Positions 1-11,574 of a stretch of DNA of 64,000 nucleotides are shown here, one piece after another (within the stretch, counting starts at the first letter, position 1; each line of letters starts with the position of its first letter). The position numbers were made by a program, and so were the translations under genes. The notes under the pieces were generated by a model. The model saw only the letters and a program-made list of their open reading frames with translations, did not search any database and was not told the DNA's origin. Source of the DNA: Centrapalus pauciflorus (taxonomy: Eukaryota; Streptophyta; Magnoliopsida; Asterales; Asteraceae); assembly GCA_020465985.1 (NCBI GenBank), contig JAANYP010007579.1, positions 620,001 through 684,000 on the forward strand, written 5' to 3'.

Positions 1-1134
1 CATCCATAGTGCCCCGGAACAATTAGTCTTGAACTCAAGTATTAAATGTGGTTGCCCATTTTTGTTTTCTCTCATGTTCCTTGGCCATGCAGAGGAAGGT
101 AAAGCCCCTTTGTTTCTAAACTTAGACGACTTAATCAGGAGTCCCTCCTTTTGATCATTAGTATCTACACTTGAACCAATACCTTGTTTCAATAACTTAT
201 TAACTTTACCTACACCATCATCCATGAGTAAGTCAAACGACAATGAAGTAATGAGTGCTCCGATCACATTCTCTCTTTCAAAACCCTCTTGTGAATGGCT
301 GTCATGTTCTGCCATTCTCGCTATCAATTTTGCAACCTCGGTTTGAACTATTATTGGGGAACTTCGAAAAACCTGTGCTATAATGGGGACACCATGCTCA
401 TTGAAAATTGACCTAGCCCTGGTTTGATCATTAGCCAAAATAAAAAGTGTCATGGCGCCTGCTATTTGGGCTTCAGGCGACGAGTCGTCTTTTAAAAGCT
501 TTAGCAATGGCAAAACACCACCTTCTTCTACTATGATCTCCTTGTTTCGATCATTATCACTGGCTAATAAAGATAATTCATGTGCAACTTCAATTTTCAC
601 ATTCAATGAACATATATGAAGTGAGGCTATATGAGACCAAACCCACGCTAACATCGGATTGTTACTAGCAATTGGCGGTAGAGAAAAAACAATACCTCCG
701 CCGGCGCCGATGCCGCTGGATTCTCCACCGCCGTCAAAGATGCTGAGCAACCACTTCACATCAGCGATCGACAAGTCGAGGAGGTTAAATATTTTCCGAA
801 AATCCGCTGCACCAACAATGCTGAGGAAGCGGCGGAAGATAGCGCCGCGGCGGCACTTGCGCACTAAATTTAACGTACGAGTTAGGTTATTGGCAACGTC
901 GGTAAAGATACGGCGTACTGGACGTTCGTATAAAAAAGAAGTTGAATTGGCGGAACGGAGCATCTGAGATAGATGATCAACCTTATCGGCAACATCAGCG
1001 CACTCAAGTTTGTAGGATTTAGAGTCATTGACGGCGCGAAGGATTCGGTCGGACAAAACGATGAGAAATGATAATGTTTCTTTGATCGGAGTTGGGACAT
1101 TGACTTGATTGGATGGAAAGACGAAGGAATCCAT
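1..1134 (-). CDS. ARMADILLO-REPEAT-ONLY (ARO)-like protein, 3' part cut by window edge
   Basis: Reading the minus strand from the ATG at 1134-1132, 378 codons stay open to base 1 with no intron and no stop, so the C-terminus lies outside the window. The N-terminal ~120 residues match the helical domain that precedes the repeats in ARO proteins: an ECAD(V)-K-LxxLLR-like stretch, then LYERPVRRI, a KCRRG segment, and AADFRK followed by SIADVKWLL. After a Gly-rich linker come PPIASNNPMLAWVW and armadillo repeats (DNDRNKEIIVEEGGVLPLLKLLK, about residues 200-225; then AGAMTLFILAND). In Arabidopsis ARO proteins act at the plasma membrane of pollen tubes and trichomes as partners of ROP GTPase regulation; that role is known for the family, not shown here. 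The start is the first ATG after a stop-rich 5' leader and gives the family N-terminus. Sure of the family, not of which ARO paralogue. Confidence 0.88.
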   Translation of the reverse strand, partial: MDSFVFPSNQVNVPTPIKETLSFLIVLSDRILRAVNDSKSYKLECADVADKVDHLSQMLRSANSTSFLYERPVRRIFTDVANNLTRTLNLVRKCRRGAIFRRFLSIVGAADFRKIFNLLDLSIADVKWLLSIFDGGGESSGIGAGGGIVFSLPPIASNNPMLAWVWSHIASLHICSLNVKIEVAHELSLLASDNDRNKEIIVEEGGVLPLLKLLKDDSSPEAQIAGAMTLFILANDQTRARSIFNEHGVPIIAQVFRSSPIIVQTEVAKLIARMAEHDSHSQEGFERENVIGALITSLSFDLLMDDGVGKVNKLLKQGIGSSVDTNDQKEGLLIKSSKFRNKGALPSSAWPRNMRENKNGQPHLILEFKTNCSGALWM

Positions 1135-4100
1135 TAATGGTTGGGGAATGAGAGAGGATCCGTCCAGTCCAGGCAGTTTGTAAATTGTTAGTTGAAAAGA
1201 GGAGTTGGATTGGAGAGACGGAGACGACGACGACGAACCAAGTCACCACCACTTACCGACGTGCGTGCTCCACTTTAACTTCTCTTTAGGGGCTTGCTGG
1301 CTCTCAGTTTTCTCTTGGCTTTCTGTTAATAAATATATTATATTAAATGTATACGTTTTACTTTTTTATTATTTATTTATTAAATTAAAATCGCTTTTCG
1401 TCTATATCTGTATAAATATAAAATAACATGGTTTAGTCAAAATTTACGAATTTCTTCTTAGTATAGTTTTTCTTTTTACCAATCTATTTACATCGTATGA
1501 ATTTAAAATGATGGATTTTTAAAATGATGGGATTTTAAAATCTTTAAGGGGATGGATACATTATGAAATGTGGAGAAGTAGGAAATATGAAATCCTAAAT
1601 GGGCTAAATCTTTTCTCTTAATTTTTTATCCAAACATGACAATGAAGTATTTCTAAATCCAAATCCTAAATGAGTTGATTAAATCTTTCAAACCAAACGG
1701 CACCTCACTGTTTTTATTTTTAAGTTTTTACAATTTTAAAGCTTTAACTTTATTAGTATTCTTCCAAAACATAAATTTTCTTTTCGTAACAAAAATAGAA
1801 TTTGTAAGACAGATAACCAATCTAGAAGAATGGGTTATTATTGTTATACTAATGTTATCTAGGACAAAATATCAAGAAAAATAACATAAAATTTGATATT
1901 TGTCAATAAAAATAATGTTACCTTTCTAAGCGTTTTGTTCTATTATTTAAATAGTTTATTGACTCACATATTACATGTATATATTTAAAATATTTATGTA
2001 TATAAATGTTTAAAAAATACAAACACATTATTATTATGTATCATAACTATTATTTTTCTTATTTTATAAATAAATAATTTAACAGTAACTACTTTTTTAT
2101 TTATAAATTTACCTACTTTTATTGATAATGTTTTTTGGATTTTAATTTATATATCATATAATGTCGATGGATGATTTTAAACACACATCTCTTTCTTTAC
2201 TAATTACACACTCCCTTGTCCTAATGCGAGAGAAATGATTTAAGTTTAATCGTTAAGTATTTAAGTCCCACACCATCATGGAGAATCATATGAGGAGGGT
2301 GTGACTAAGAAAATTTAATTTACGGGGGTGTGTATATAACACGACCAATGTTTATATATTTTATTACAAGGGATAAAATTTTATGAAATATTTTTTAATT
2401 GTCAAACATTTAATGTTTTTGTATAATATGTATTTATTTTTATGATATTTTTAATAAACTTATAAGCACATAAAAAAGTATATGCGTGTGTGTAAAAGTT
2501 TAATTTTAAAATTCATAGATTCAAAAAAGTAAAAATTTATGTTACTAATATTTAGATTTAGATTTTTGAAGATAATTGCAAATGGTATGTAGACTAATTA
2601 TTTATTAATATAAATATAGACTATAAAACTAATAAATTATATGTATCTTTTAGTTATTTAAAAAAAGTTGTATTCGTATTTTCTAACGAAACATAGAGAT
2701 TGACGTGTGACATATAAATTCTTTCCGTTATTAAATATAGATTATATTGATTTCATATACTTTTCAATTAAACAAAATAATTTATATGTTAGCTCAGACA
2801 TAATAATTTAAGAACTAATGTAAATATGTAAGATTTAATATTTAAAATACCTATGAAGTATGAACATCTACTTTTTTTTTCTGAATTAACCATTAAAAAG
2901 CTTACAAATACATAAAACTCTTTAATGTGTCGTATTTTTTCAAAACCATTAATTAAATGTATAACTATAAACAATACGAAAATATAATTATTTATGTAAT
3001 TAAATTTAATGTAATATTTAAATGTTTATATTATACAATATGAACGTATTTTTTAAAGTATATTGTTACTTGTTTTTTTCGTATTAAATATAGTGATTAA
3101 AAGTTAAGAACTTATATAAATAGCCAACACCCTATCAAATGTCATAATGTTAGTTTATAATTATAATAATTGCCAGATATTAAGCCCAAAAAGATTGGTG
3201 GTGCAACTCTAAAATGTCAAGCCCAAAAGGCAAGAGCCGGATATCAGTTACACTATGTTGGGTCTAATCAAATTTGATCCGAACCGGTTAATTGCAAAAG
3301 CCGATTTTTTATAAAGCAAAAAAAAAAAAACTGAATCGAATAAAAACCGATTTTGACTCGGACTGAATCTGACTTTTGTGCACCTCTAGCTATAGGTGCA
3401 CAATTCCTAGTTTTTAATTTGATTCTTTTTTTTTTTTTGCATGAAAATTGGATATCTGGTCCACCGAATAATTCCCAAACTAGTTGCCTAACAAGATTAA
3501 ATAAAAATCAAACCAAATAAAAAAAAGCCAGTTATCCAAAAATCAGATTGGCAAGAAAATTGGATATTTTAAACAGGCCTCCATCTTTTGACAACCTACA
3601 TAAAAAGTTTTTATCTGAATTCTCTATTTAAACTAGATGACATCGAAGAACTATTCCTTTTTTATAGCAAAGTTAAAATAGTATTTTTGGTTTCAATGCA
3701 ACTATGCAAGCAATCATTTAATCAACCATGCTGCTTTTTTTGAATGGAGTGTTGTTATTACAAAGGAGGGCTCTAAAATTAATGACTTAATGTATGTCAA
3801 AAGATATATGCAGGCCCTTCACCCTTGATGGAAAAATTGAAATTTTATTACATCTCAAAATACATAACAAAGTTTTTGAATTTTGATAATCTATGCATGC
3901 ACATGTCAAACATACGCTTAATGGTTTTATTCCTCACCTCTCTAGCTCTTTCTCTGAATCTGTTTATCGATCGATCGCTTATTATTGTGAAGTGGGAGTA
4001 TGAGCTAGATTGGTAAATTTTTATATCTGTTTTAAAAGAAAATTTGAAAGATCATGAAATCGTCTTTTAAATCTGGTGATATTGTTAAAGAATCATCCAA

Positions 4101-4530
4101 AACAATTATAAATTAACGACACAAACTCTTTTCTAGTTTCATGTTTTAATAGCCTCCTTCGTTTTTTTAATTGTCATGTTATTTATTTACACAGGCATCA
4201 TATTTTATTTAATTGTTTATTACATTTGATCTTTGTTGGTTTTTAAATGATTATGCATAATTATTGAGATTTAACACTTTATGCAAGTGTTGTCTGATAG
4301 TATTCAAAATTTTAGACTAGTTATTGAGATTTAACACTTTATGCAGTTGGTTATATAAGTATCAATCATTAATAAACATGAGGGACAATAATATGTTTTT
4401 GAGTTTTGGGTGATCCAAAAGGACCAAAATTCTACCTTACATAATGAAAGTCTAATATGTGAATCTATTCTGGCTTTGATATGATGTAAAAAAGGTCTCT
4501 TTCAAGAAACAAAATTGATTCACTAGTAAT
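1135..4530. other. Intergenic, AT-rich; 5' flank of the ARO-like gene
   Basis: Bases 1135-1320 are relatively GC-rich and probably hold the 5' leader and core promoter of the ARO-like gene, transcribed leftward. From 1320 on the sequence is AT-rich with stops in all frames. A segment around 3270-3400 carries AACCGG/CCGATTTT motifs and a GTGCACCTCTA end that looks like the decayed right end of a hAT element, but I found no matching left end. No gene is seen. Confidence 0.6.
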
Positions 4531-4821
4531 TAGACATGGTAATATATGTTCCTATGTCGTGTCGCGTGTCGAATACGAATTTTACACGACATCAATTTGT
4601 AAAACACGAACATGACACAAATTATAGAACATGTCTGGATATGAAACATGAACACGACATGTAAAAATTTTATGTGACGTGACATGACACGAATAAAACA
4701 CGTTTTTTAACGTGTCACACGAAAAAACAAATTTAATCCAAAACTTATAAAATTATAAATCTAAAACATAATAATTCAAGTATTCATGAAATTTGAAATC
4801 TTAAAGACTGGTTTATATGTG

Positions 4822-5127
4822 GGGTTAAGGTCTTACAATAGCAACCTACTTTTGAAAATGTATCGATATGGTACGTCTACTTTTTTAATTGTCTATATGG
4901 CACGTGTACTTCAATTTTCTGTATCGATATGATCATTCTACATAATAGAGCCCGGTTTTTACATACGAAACATGGTTCTAATGGTATGAAAAGACAGGGG
5001 TCCATTACAAATATGGTCATATCGGTATGGAAAATTGAAGTACAGGTACCATATCGACAATTAAAAAAGTAGACGTACCATATTGATAAATTTTCAAAAG
5101 TAGGTTACTATTGTATGACTTTACCCC
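4822..5127. mobile_element. Mutator-like foldback element with long terminal inverted repeats
   Basis: The first ~110 bp (GGGTTAAGGTC..., with CAACCTACTTTTGAAAAT and GGTACGTCTACTTTTTTAAT) recur inverted at the right end with few mismatches, leaving a ~90-bp unpaired middle. The flanks are a 9-bp duplication TTATATGTG (4813-4821 and 5128-5136), the size left by Mutator transposases. No coding sequence. It is nested within the hAT-type element 4531-5564. Confidence 0.75.
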
Positions 5128-5140
5128 TTATATGTGACAT

Positions 5141-5369
5141 TAGGGGTGACAATTTCGACCCAATGGACCAAACGAGCGAGATGGTCAAAATGACCCGTAG
5201 TAAAAAAATTAAGCCGGATCATAATTTTTTTTTAAATTGAATTTTTAAAAAATGATGTATTAAACAAATTGTATTTTTAAAAAAATTTCAATTCTATGTA
5301 AAATTTTTGTCTTTTGATCATTAACTCGTTCGACTCGTTTGCTTGAATGGGTCGAGATTGTCACCTTTA
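5141..5369. mobile_element. hAT MITE family A, copy 1
   Basis: Starts TAGGGGTGACAATTTCG and ends with the inverted form (CGAGATTGTCACCT). It contains the family signature TGACCCGTAGTAAAAAA near the left and a Thr-Arg-Leu-like CTCGTTTGCTTGAATGGGTC block near the right. Flanks TGTGACAT / TATGACAT give an 8-bp duplication with two differences. It lies inside the hAT-type element 4531-5564, four bases after the right target duplication of the Mutator foldback element. Confidence 0.8.
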
Positions 5370-5872
5370 TATGACATCATGTAACACGATTTTTGTATGT
5401 GACTTACATGTGTTTATTTATACAGGTGAATTTGTGTTTGACATGTATAAGACACGAATCAAGAATTTGAAATTCTTGTCGACACGAATATACGTGAAAC
5501 AAGAATTTGTAAAACTCACATATGAAAAATTCGTCTCGTGTCGTGTACCAAATTGAGAGGACTACTAGTAATTGAAGGGTAGTTAAAAACACGTTAGGTG
5601 TTCCATCGGTTGGGCATTGAACATGTTTTTCATTTTGCTTGAAGTCGACAATATATTATATATCACCAAGTGACCCTTTTATATTGGACCTCAAAACATT
5701 CGACCTTAATGAACTTAGTTGTCAACACTCATGGTTTGAGATAATTTTTGGTATTATATTTTTAAGTTTTCTCAAAAATCAGGATCAACACTTTCTAAAA
5801 GGATTTTCTTTTTTATATTTGTTATAAATTCCGGAATAAAAAGGAATGACCACTAAAAATGATAATGTCATT

Positions 5873-6082
5873 TAGGAGTGACAATTTTAAACTAAAGGAC
5901 CGAACGTTTAAATTGACCCGTAGTAAAAAACTAAGATAGAATATAATTTTTTTTTCAAAAATAAATATTTATAAAAACGTGTATTAAACAAATTGTTCTT
6001 TGAAAAAAGTTTCAAAATTATATAAAATTTATGACTTTTGGTCTTCAACCCGTTTGTTTGAATGGGCCAATTTTGACACCCA
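5873..6082. mobile_element. hAT MITE family A, copy 2 (degenerate)
   Basis: Begins TAGGAGTGACAATTTTAAAC, carries the internal signature TTGACCCGTAGTAAAAAACT, and ends GGGCCAATTTTGACACCCA. Flanks ATGTCATT / TTGTCATT form an 8-bp duplication with one mismatch. About 210 bp, no coding content. Confidence 0.75.
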
Positions 6083-6932
6083 TTGTCATTCAATGAACTC
6101 CAAAAGTTTCAGGAAACGAGTTGGAAGCTAGTCCGGGCACGATGGTCGATAAAGTTTCATATTATTAGTCTTGCACAACATCAGTTTAATCCAATTAATA
6201 ATTAATAAACTGATTTAATAAAGAGATTAAAAGATTATTTATGAATCCTAACATTAACCATTAACAATTTATTAGCAATTAAAAAGTTCATAAATATTAG
6301 TTAATCCCAATAACACACATCATAAATCTTTGGGGTGTTTGAGTTGGGTGATGGTATTACCGAAGCTTTTTTCAGACATCCTTTCTTGATGTTAAAGAAA
6401 AAAATCAATATACAATATAGTAAGTATTAATAGTAATAATAAAACCATACCTATTCTTAGAATATATTTGATTTAATTGAGTACGATTTGTATTGGTCAA
6501 TCCTTAAAACAAATCAACGAACGATCTGTATGACCACACATGAATGAATCCGTATGAAGTCATTATGACGTTCAGTAATGTTCATGTATATGTTAAAAGT
6601 ATTACCAGCAGTGTAAAGATGAGTCAACGATATTAAAATAATTCAAGAAATGGTGAGTATGACCAAACATGAATGTGTGTTTTAGCTATTTTAGTATGCA
6701 ACAATTCATCACACAACTAACAAATTTTCTTGTTTGAATGGACACAAGAGGCATTAGCCCGTGATCTACACATTATAAATATTCAAAATAAAAGACCCTA
6801 AATTATTGAGTAATTTTTATTACAAATCAAAATGATATTAATGTCCTTTTAACTTCAAGAATGATAGTTTAGGGTTTTTTTACTTAAAAAAAAAGACTAA
6901 TCCTTAAGAAAAGTATAGGTACTCAACTGTTT

Positions 6933-7071
<139 letters not shown>

Positions 7072-7181
7072 TTGTAACATATTCCCTAAATGATGGATTT
7101 GACTTAAGAAATGCAATTGGAATTTCAATCCCTTTAATTGTTATTGGGTAACAAAGAAAATAGTAGTATATAATAAATATA

Positions 7182-8112
7182 GGGAAAATTATGCCAAAAA
7201 CCATCAAAGTACAAAAAAATTTCGATTAAGTCCCCATTTAATTTTTTATTTCTGATAAGTCCCCAAACTACTTAAACATTTTAAATTGGTCCGTTAACCT
7301 ATTATAACAGGTTGACATGTATAAACCTATTTTGCAAAAACCATCAAAGTATAAAGATTTTTCAATTAAGTCCCCATTTCATTTTTTTCCTGATAAGTCC
7401 CCGAACTACTTAAACCTTTCAACATTTCGATAAAATAAAACGAATTTTTTTTTAACTTTTAAAAATGACGATGTTTATATCGATGACAGAGCATGTCATG
7501 TTTGTCTAGACCAAAACAAGTTGGTTTGAAAATAATATTTTTTCTAAACGGCGATGGTTGTTTGAAAATAATAAATTTTTTTCAAAAGTCCGTTATTCCG
7601 GATAAAATAAGTTGGTTTGATATAAAAACATAAATGATGATTATTTCGATCTTATGTTTGTTTAAACCACAATTTTTAAATATATTTAACTAGTTCATCT
7701 CGACTAAACTTTAAACAACAAAAATGATCGTTTTGCTTTATCATTTTGTTTGATTTTTTTGCTTCCACATATGTGTGACGTAAGTATCAACTGAACAATC
7801 ACTTAAATTGATAAAACAACAAATAACATGAGTTTTATCAAGATAAGGGATTTATGTGGAAAAAACTTAGTTGAGGGATTTATAAGACAAAATAATTTAG
7901 TTGGGGGACTTAATCGAAAAAAATCATAGATTTATAAAATCAACGTCAGCAATTGCAACCTGCTCAACAGGTCACCGGTAACTTTTCTTGAAAAAAACAC
8001 CAAATTCGTGATATTTATTTAGTTAAATGACTTATCTGACAAAAAAAATTAATTAAGGGACTTAATCGAAAAAAAAACTTGTAGTTAAATGGTTTTTTTG
8101 TGAAATTTTCTC
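7182..8112. mobile_element. Mutator-like non-autonomous element, 931 bp
   Basis: Left end GGGAAAATTATGCC... and right end ...GAAATTTTCTC are inverted relatives over ~90 bp: both sides hold ACCAT, then TTTCGATTAAGTCCC, then GATAAGTC in mirror order. Flanked by a perfect 9-bp duplication ATAAATATA (7173-7181 and 8113-8121). A second internal copy of the GATTAAGTCCCCATTT unit near 7360 shows partial tandem growth of the left end. No coding sequence; the AT-rich middle resembles no gene. Confidence 0.8.
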
Positions 8113-8121
8113 ATAAATATA

Positions 8122-11100
8122 TCATGAAAACACGCATTTTACTCCATCCCTCCCCTTCCAGGCTTCCACTACATCAAGTAAAGGACAGGACGGCCCATAC
8201 ATACAACAATGACAATCTTAGTCGGCCCCTACCCGGCCCAGGCCCCCTTGCTTATTATTATTAACCCAATCTATCTATCTATACAAATAATAAATAAACA
8301 TTTTTATTTAAAAAGCTTTTAATAATTATCCTACTTATAAATAATTTAATCACAAGAGTGTGGTGTAAGTTGAATAGTTAAGAGTTGAATGAGGACATAA
8401 ACCCACAGGGCCAGTGGGCCACAGCCAACAACTGGAGCGGTGGCATTAATTCTATTTCTGGCTGGGATTTCAATTTCCAAAAGTTTCAATTTTCAACAAA
8501 AACAAAAACAAAAACAACCGGTTTTAGTCCCAAGCTTTTTGTCAACTTAATTGAAAATAGGTTCTCATAATTTAATTCCCACTTCCCTAATACTTTTTAC
8601 TTCTCCCACCACAAAAAGCAACTAGTAACGTACGTGGGGCGCTAACTGCAAGACTCGTGTATTAGTATTACTTACTCATCAACATTATATATTAAAAAAT
8701 ATATATTCATTCCTTTTTTCAGATGGTATATTTAATGATGTTACCCTTTCTTTAATTATGCATTCCAATTTTTTCATTCTTTGCAAATTAAATCAAAACT
8801 ATTTGAAGTTTGTTTGGATCGAATTTTTTTTAATGCTTCTAATTTCCTAATCCACATTACTATTCTTACACATTCTTCGATTTATTTTTACTAATCACAA
8901 TCTTTCAATCACATGCTTTTTTTTTTTTGTTAATGACGTATTCTCTCTCACATTTAGAAAATGCGTGATTAGATATGTGTATAGAATAGTCCTTTCTAAT
9001 TGATCAAAAAATACAAAAACTTATCCGTAATTTCATGTAAACTAATTAAATCACATGTTAATATAAGAAATTTTGTATAAAATTCCTGAATTGCTGTTTT
9101 TTTTTGTTAAGTCTCATAATCATTTTTTCTTATGAATCTCTCAACCAATAGAATATAATTAAGAGTTAATATTGAAAAAGTCCTATAAATTTTTTTCATT
9201 TTTACGATTAAGTCCTAAAACTATTGTTTCAATTGTTTAAGCCTTAATTATTTTTGTCTTACTAAAAAATATGTAGTTTTCACCGGCTACCGAATGAACC
9301 GATAAAACAAAAAGTTTAAGAACTTAGTCGATAAAATGTGTAAATATAGTAGGTTTTTTCAATATTAATCATCTGAAAAAACCAATATAGTTGTTTGGTA
9401 ACCGGTCAAACATGTCAAATATATACTTTTGAATAAAACAAAATTAGTTTAAGAACTTAAACAATAAGATATAAGTTTAGGGACTTAATCGTGCAAATGA
9501 AAAGGTTATAGGGTTTTTTTTCAATCCTATAATTAAACGGTATTTATTGACTTTTTTAATTTTTAACCACTTATAATCTTGTTAATCATTTTTTTAACTA
9601 GCTAAAAAATCTTTAAATTTAAAGAAGAACTATGCACATATAACAATCGAGCCATAATAAATATATTTAGTATTATATTCATATGAAAATTTTCACTCTG
9701 ATGTCGATATGTAATGATTTTTTTTCTTTTGGGTATTTCTTTTGTTTCTACGATATGCGTTTAGTACACTATATAGATTTATCAAAATGTACATACATGA
9801 CAACTTTAACTATATCTATATATTTAGAAAATCGATTGCATATAATAACAAGTAATATAAAATAAAATGTGCTAATATAGACGTATTTCACATTTTATCG
9901 ACTTAAACTTTAATATTGATTATGGGTGGGTTATAATTTAGTATAGAGATTTATTATTGGAAAAAAAAGCAACGTGTTAATTATTAACACTATGATCAAT
10001 ATGTCATTTGTTCACACTTGTTTGTGAAATAGTGTAAAAGTTTAGTAATTTTCTACACATATTACACTAATAAGCGTGAAAATATAAAATAAATTATTCT
10101 GGTTATCTTGATTATAATTATAAAGAAAAAAGTTACAATTGTATAAGTGTGGATAATTATGAAAATCATGTAAAACCCAACGTACTTTCAGTATTTTTCG
10201 AATAAATCATTGCAATAAAAATGTTTCGATAAAAGTCCCTCAACTTATAAATGTTTTCGTAAAAATCACTTCACATAATATGTTTCCATAAAAGTCCTTT
10301 AACTTAACGAAATTTTATGAAAAACATCTAAAAAAATATTTAAAAAATCTCATAAAACAATAGAATTCGTAAAAAAACTTCAAGTTAAAGGACTTTTATG
10401 AAAACGTTTTTGGTACATGGACTTAATAAAAAATTATCATAAATGTGTTGGTTTTTTGTATAATTTTCACTAATTTTTAATCTTTCCACACTTAAAAGTG
10501 TAAATATCAATTTGTCACACTCAATTTTCTCACGCTTACCCTTATGCAAACTAATTAGGTGTGACATATTGACTTTCATACTTTTAAGCAATAATTTGTC
10601 CACATTTATATGCTTGAATTTTTTATAATACAAATTTGAGTATAAAAATTTCACTGTTATTTGAAATTTATTCACACTCGTAATTGTAACTAACTTTTAC
10701 ATCATTATAAGTGCGAAAAAACTTAAAACTATTTTATGCACTTGCTAAAAGAGTGTGCAATTGACATTTTTGTTGTAGTGAAAAATCACAATAATAAACA
10801 CTTATATCGTCAGCCACCTGCCCACCTTAATCTGCAAGACGCAGAATCAAACACAAGAGGAAATCAACTACAAAAGAAACTATAAACCAACAATAGAAAG
10901 CAAAAACACGAGATATGAAATGTAACATAAAACTAACTCAACTACAAAACGCAAAACTAAACATTAAATTTCGAAAAATGAGTCGATAAAATGAATGATG
11001 TTAAAGAAGAAAATTAACATAATAGCCACTTGAAACCTCTAGTTACTGAGATAAGATCATAAGATCAATCGTGTACTAGAAATTTCGTATATAAATGTAT

Positions 11101-11270
11101 ATATAGTGATGTTATGCACCTAAATGTCACGCAAGCCATCTAATATTCTAATTAGAGGGTTATCTTATCTATTTATTTATTTTTAACCCATACCTTAGAG
11201 TAGTTTTAGGATTAATTGGAAATTTGGAATTGCCTTTACAAAATGATTGTGCACCGTCATTAATTGTGTT
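8122..11270. other. Intergenic, AT-rich with degraded foldback elements
   Basis: Bases 8130-8660 are locally GC-richer, with an ACGGCCC / GGCCCAGGCCC patch, but have no sustained reading frame. The rest is AT-rich. Two hairpin-like remnants are visible: 9168-9525 (listed separately) and about 10190-10450, where GATAAAAGTCC on the left mirrors GGACTTTTATGAAAAC on the right. No gene is supported. Confidence 0.55.
9168..9525. mobile_element. Degenerate foldback element, probably Mutator-like
   Basis: The left arm (ATTGAAAAAGTCCTATAA... ACGATTAAGTCC...) is mirrored at the right end (GGGACTTAATCGTGCAAATG... TTTTTTTTCAAT). Arms run about 80 bp with many substitutions. I could not identify a target duplication, so the ends are approximate. 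The motif GATTAAGTCC is shared with the element at 7182-8112, suggesting a related family. Confidence 0.5.
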
Positions 11271-11278
11271 TATTTTAA

Positions 11279-11437
11279 CCATGGTCACCACCAAAGGTGA
11301 GATGGGTTTCCTTTGGTTGACGTCTCAGGTTCGAGTCTTGCCAATGGCGTTTCTCCTTAATAAAAGTGTGGAGATTGGTCATCACCCTCAATGTGTCTAA
11401 CAATGGTGCTAACAACTAACCATCAATTAAAAAAAAA
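11279..11437 (+). mobile_element. tRNA-derived SINE
   Basis: Contains GGTTCGAGTC (11329-11338), an exact RNA polymerase III box B. Upstream, GGTCACCACCAAAGG is placed where a box A would be. The body ends in an A-rich tail at 11429-11437. Flanking AATTGTGTTT occurs at 11262-11271 and again at 11437-11446, a fitting target duplication for LINE-type priming. It sits ~140 bp upstream of the MATE start codon, so it may lie in that gene's promoter. Confidence 0.65.
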
Positions 11438-11574
11438 TTGTGTTTTTAAATTTATTATAAAGGACGAGCGTCCTTGGGCATCTTCAAATACGATAATGGT
11501 TTGAGGATGCGTTTGGTTGTTAGAATTCGATTTAATTTGGGGCCTACAAACTACCTAGCTAGCTTCAGACGTCC

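Larger units (their letters stand above)
4531..5564. mobile_element. hAT-type non-autonomous element hosting two nested insertions
   Basis: Begins TAGACATGGTAAT and ends ...GAGAGGACTA, flanked by a perfect 8-bp direct repeat CTAGTAAT (4523-4530 and 5565-5572), the target-duplication size of hAT transposons. Subterminal regions repeat the GTGTCGTG / ACACGACA motif on both sides, as is common in hAT termini. No transposase frame is present. Two other elements lie inside it (4822-5127 and 5141-5369), so the original element was about 500 bp. The terminal repeats match poorly beyond the first bases, so the hAT call rests mainly on the target duplication and the subterminal motifs. Confidence 0.7.

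Noticed and set aside
659..967. Plus-strand frame of 102 codons near the left edge
   Set aside because: Antisense shadow of the ARO-like coding region, which reads 378 codons on the minus strand with conserved motifs.
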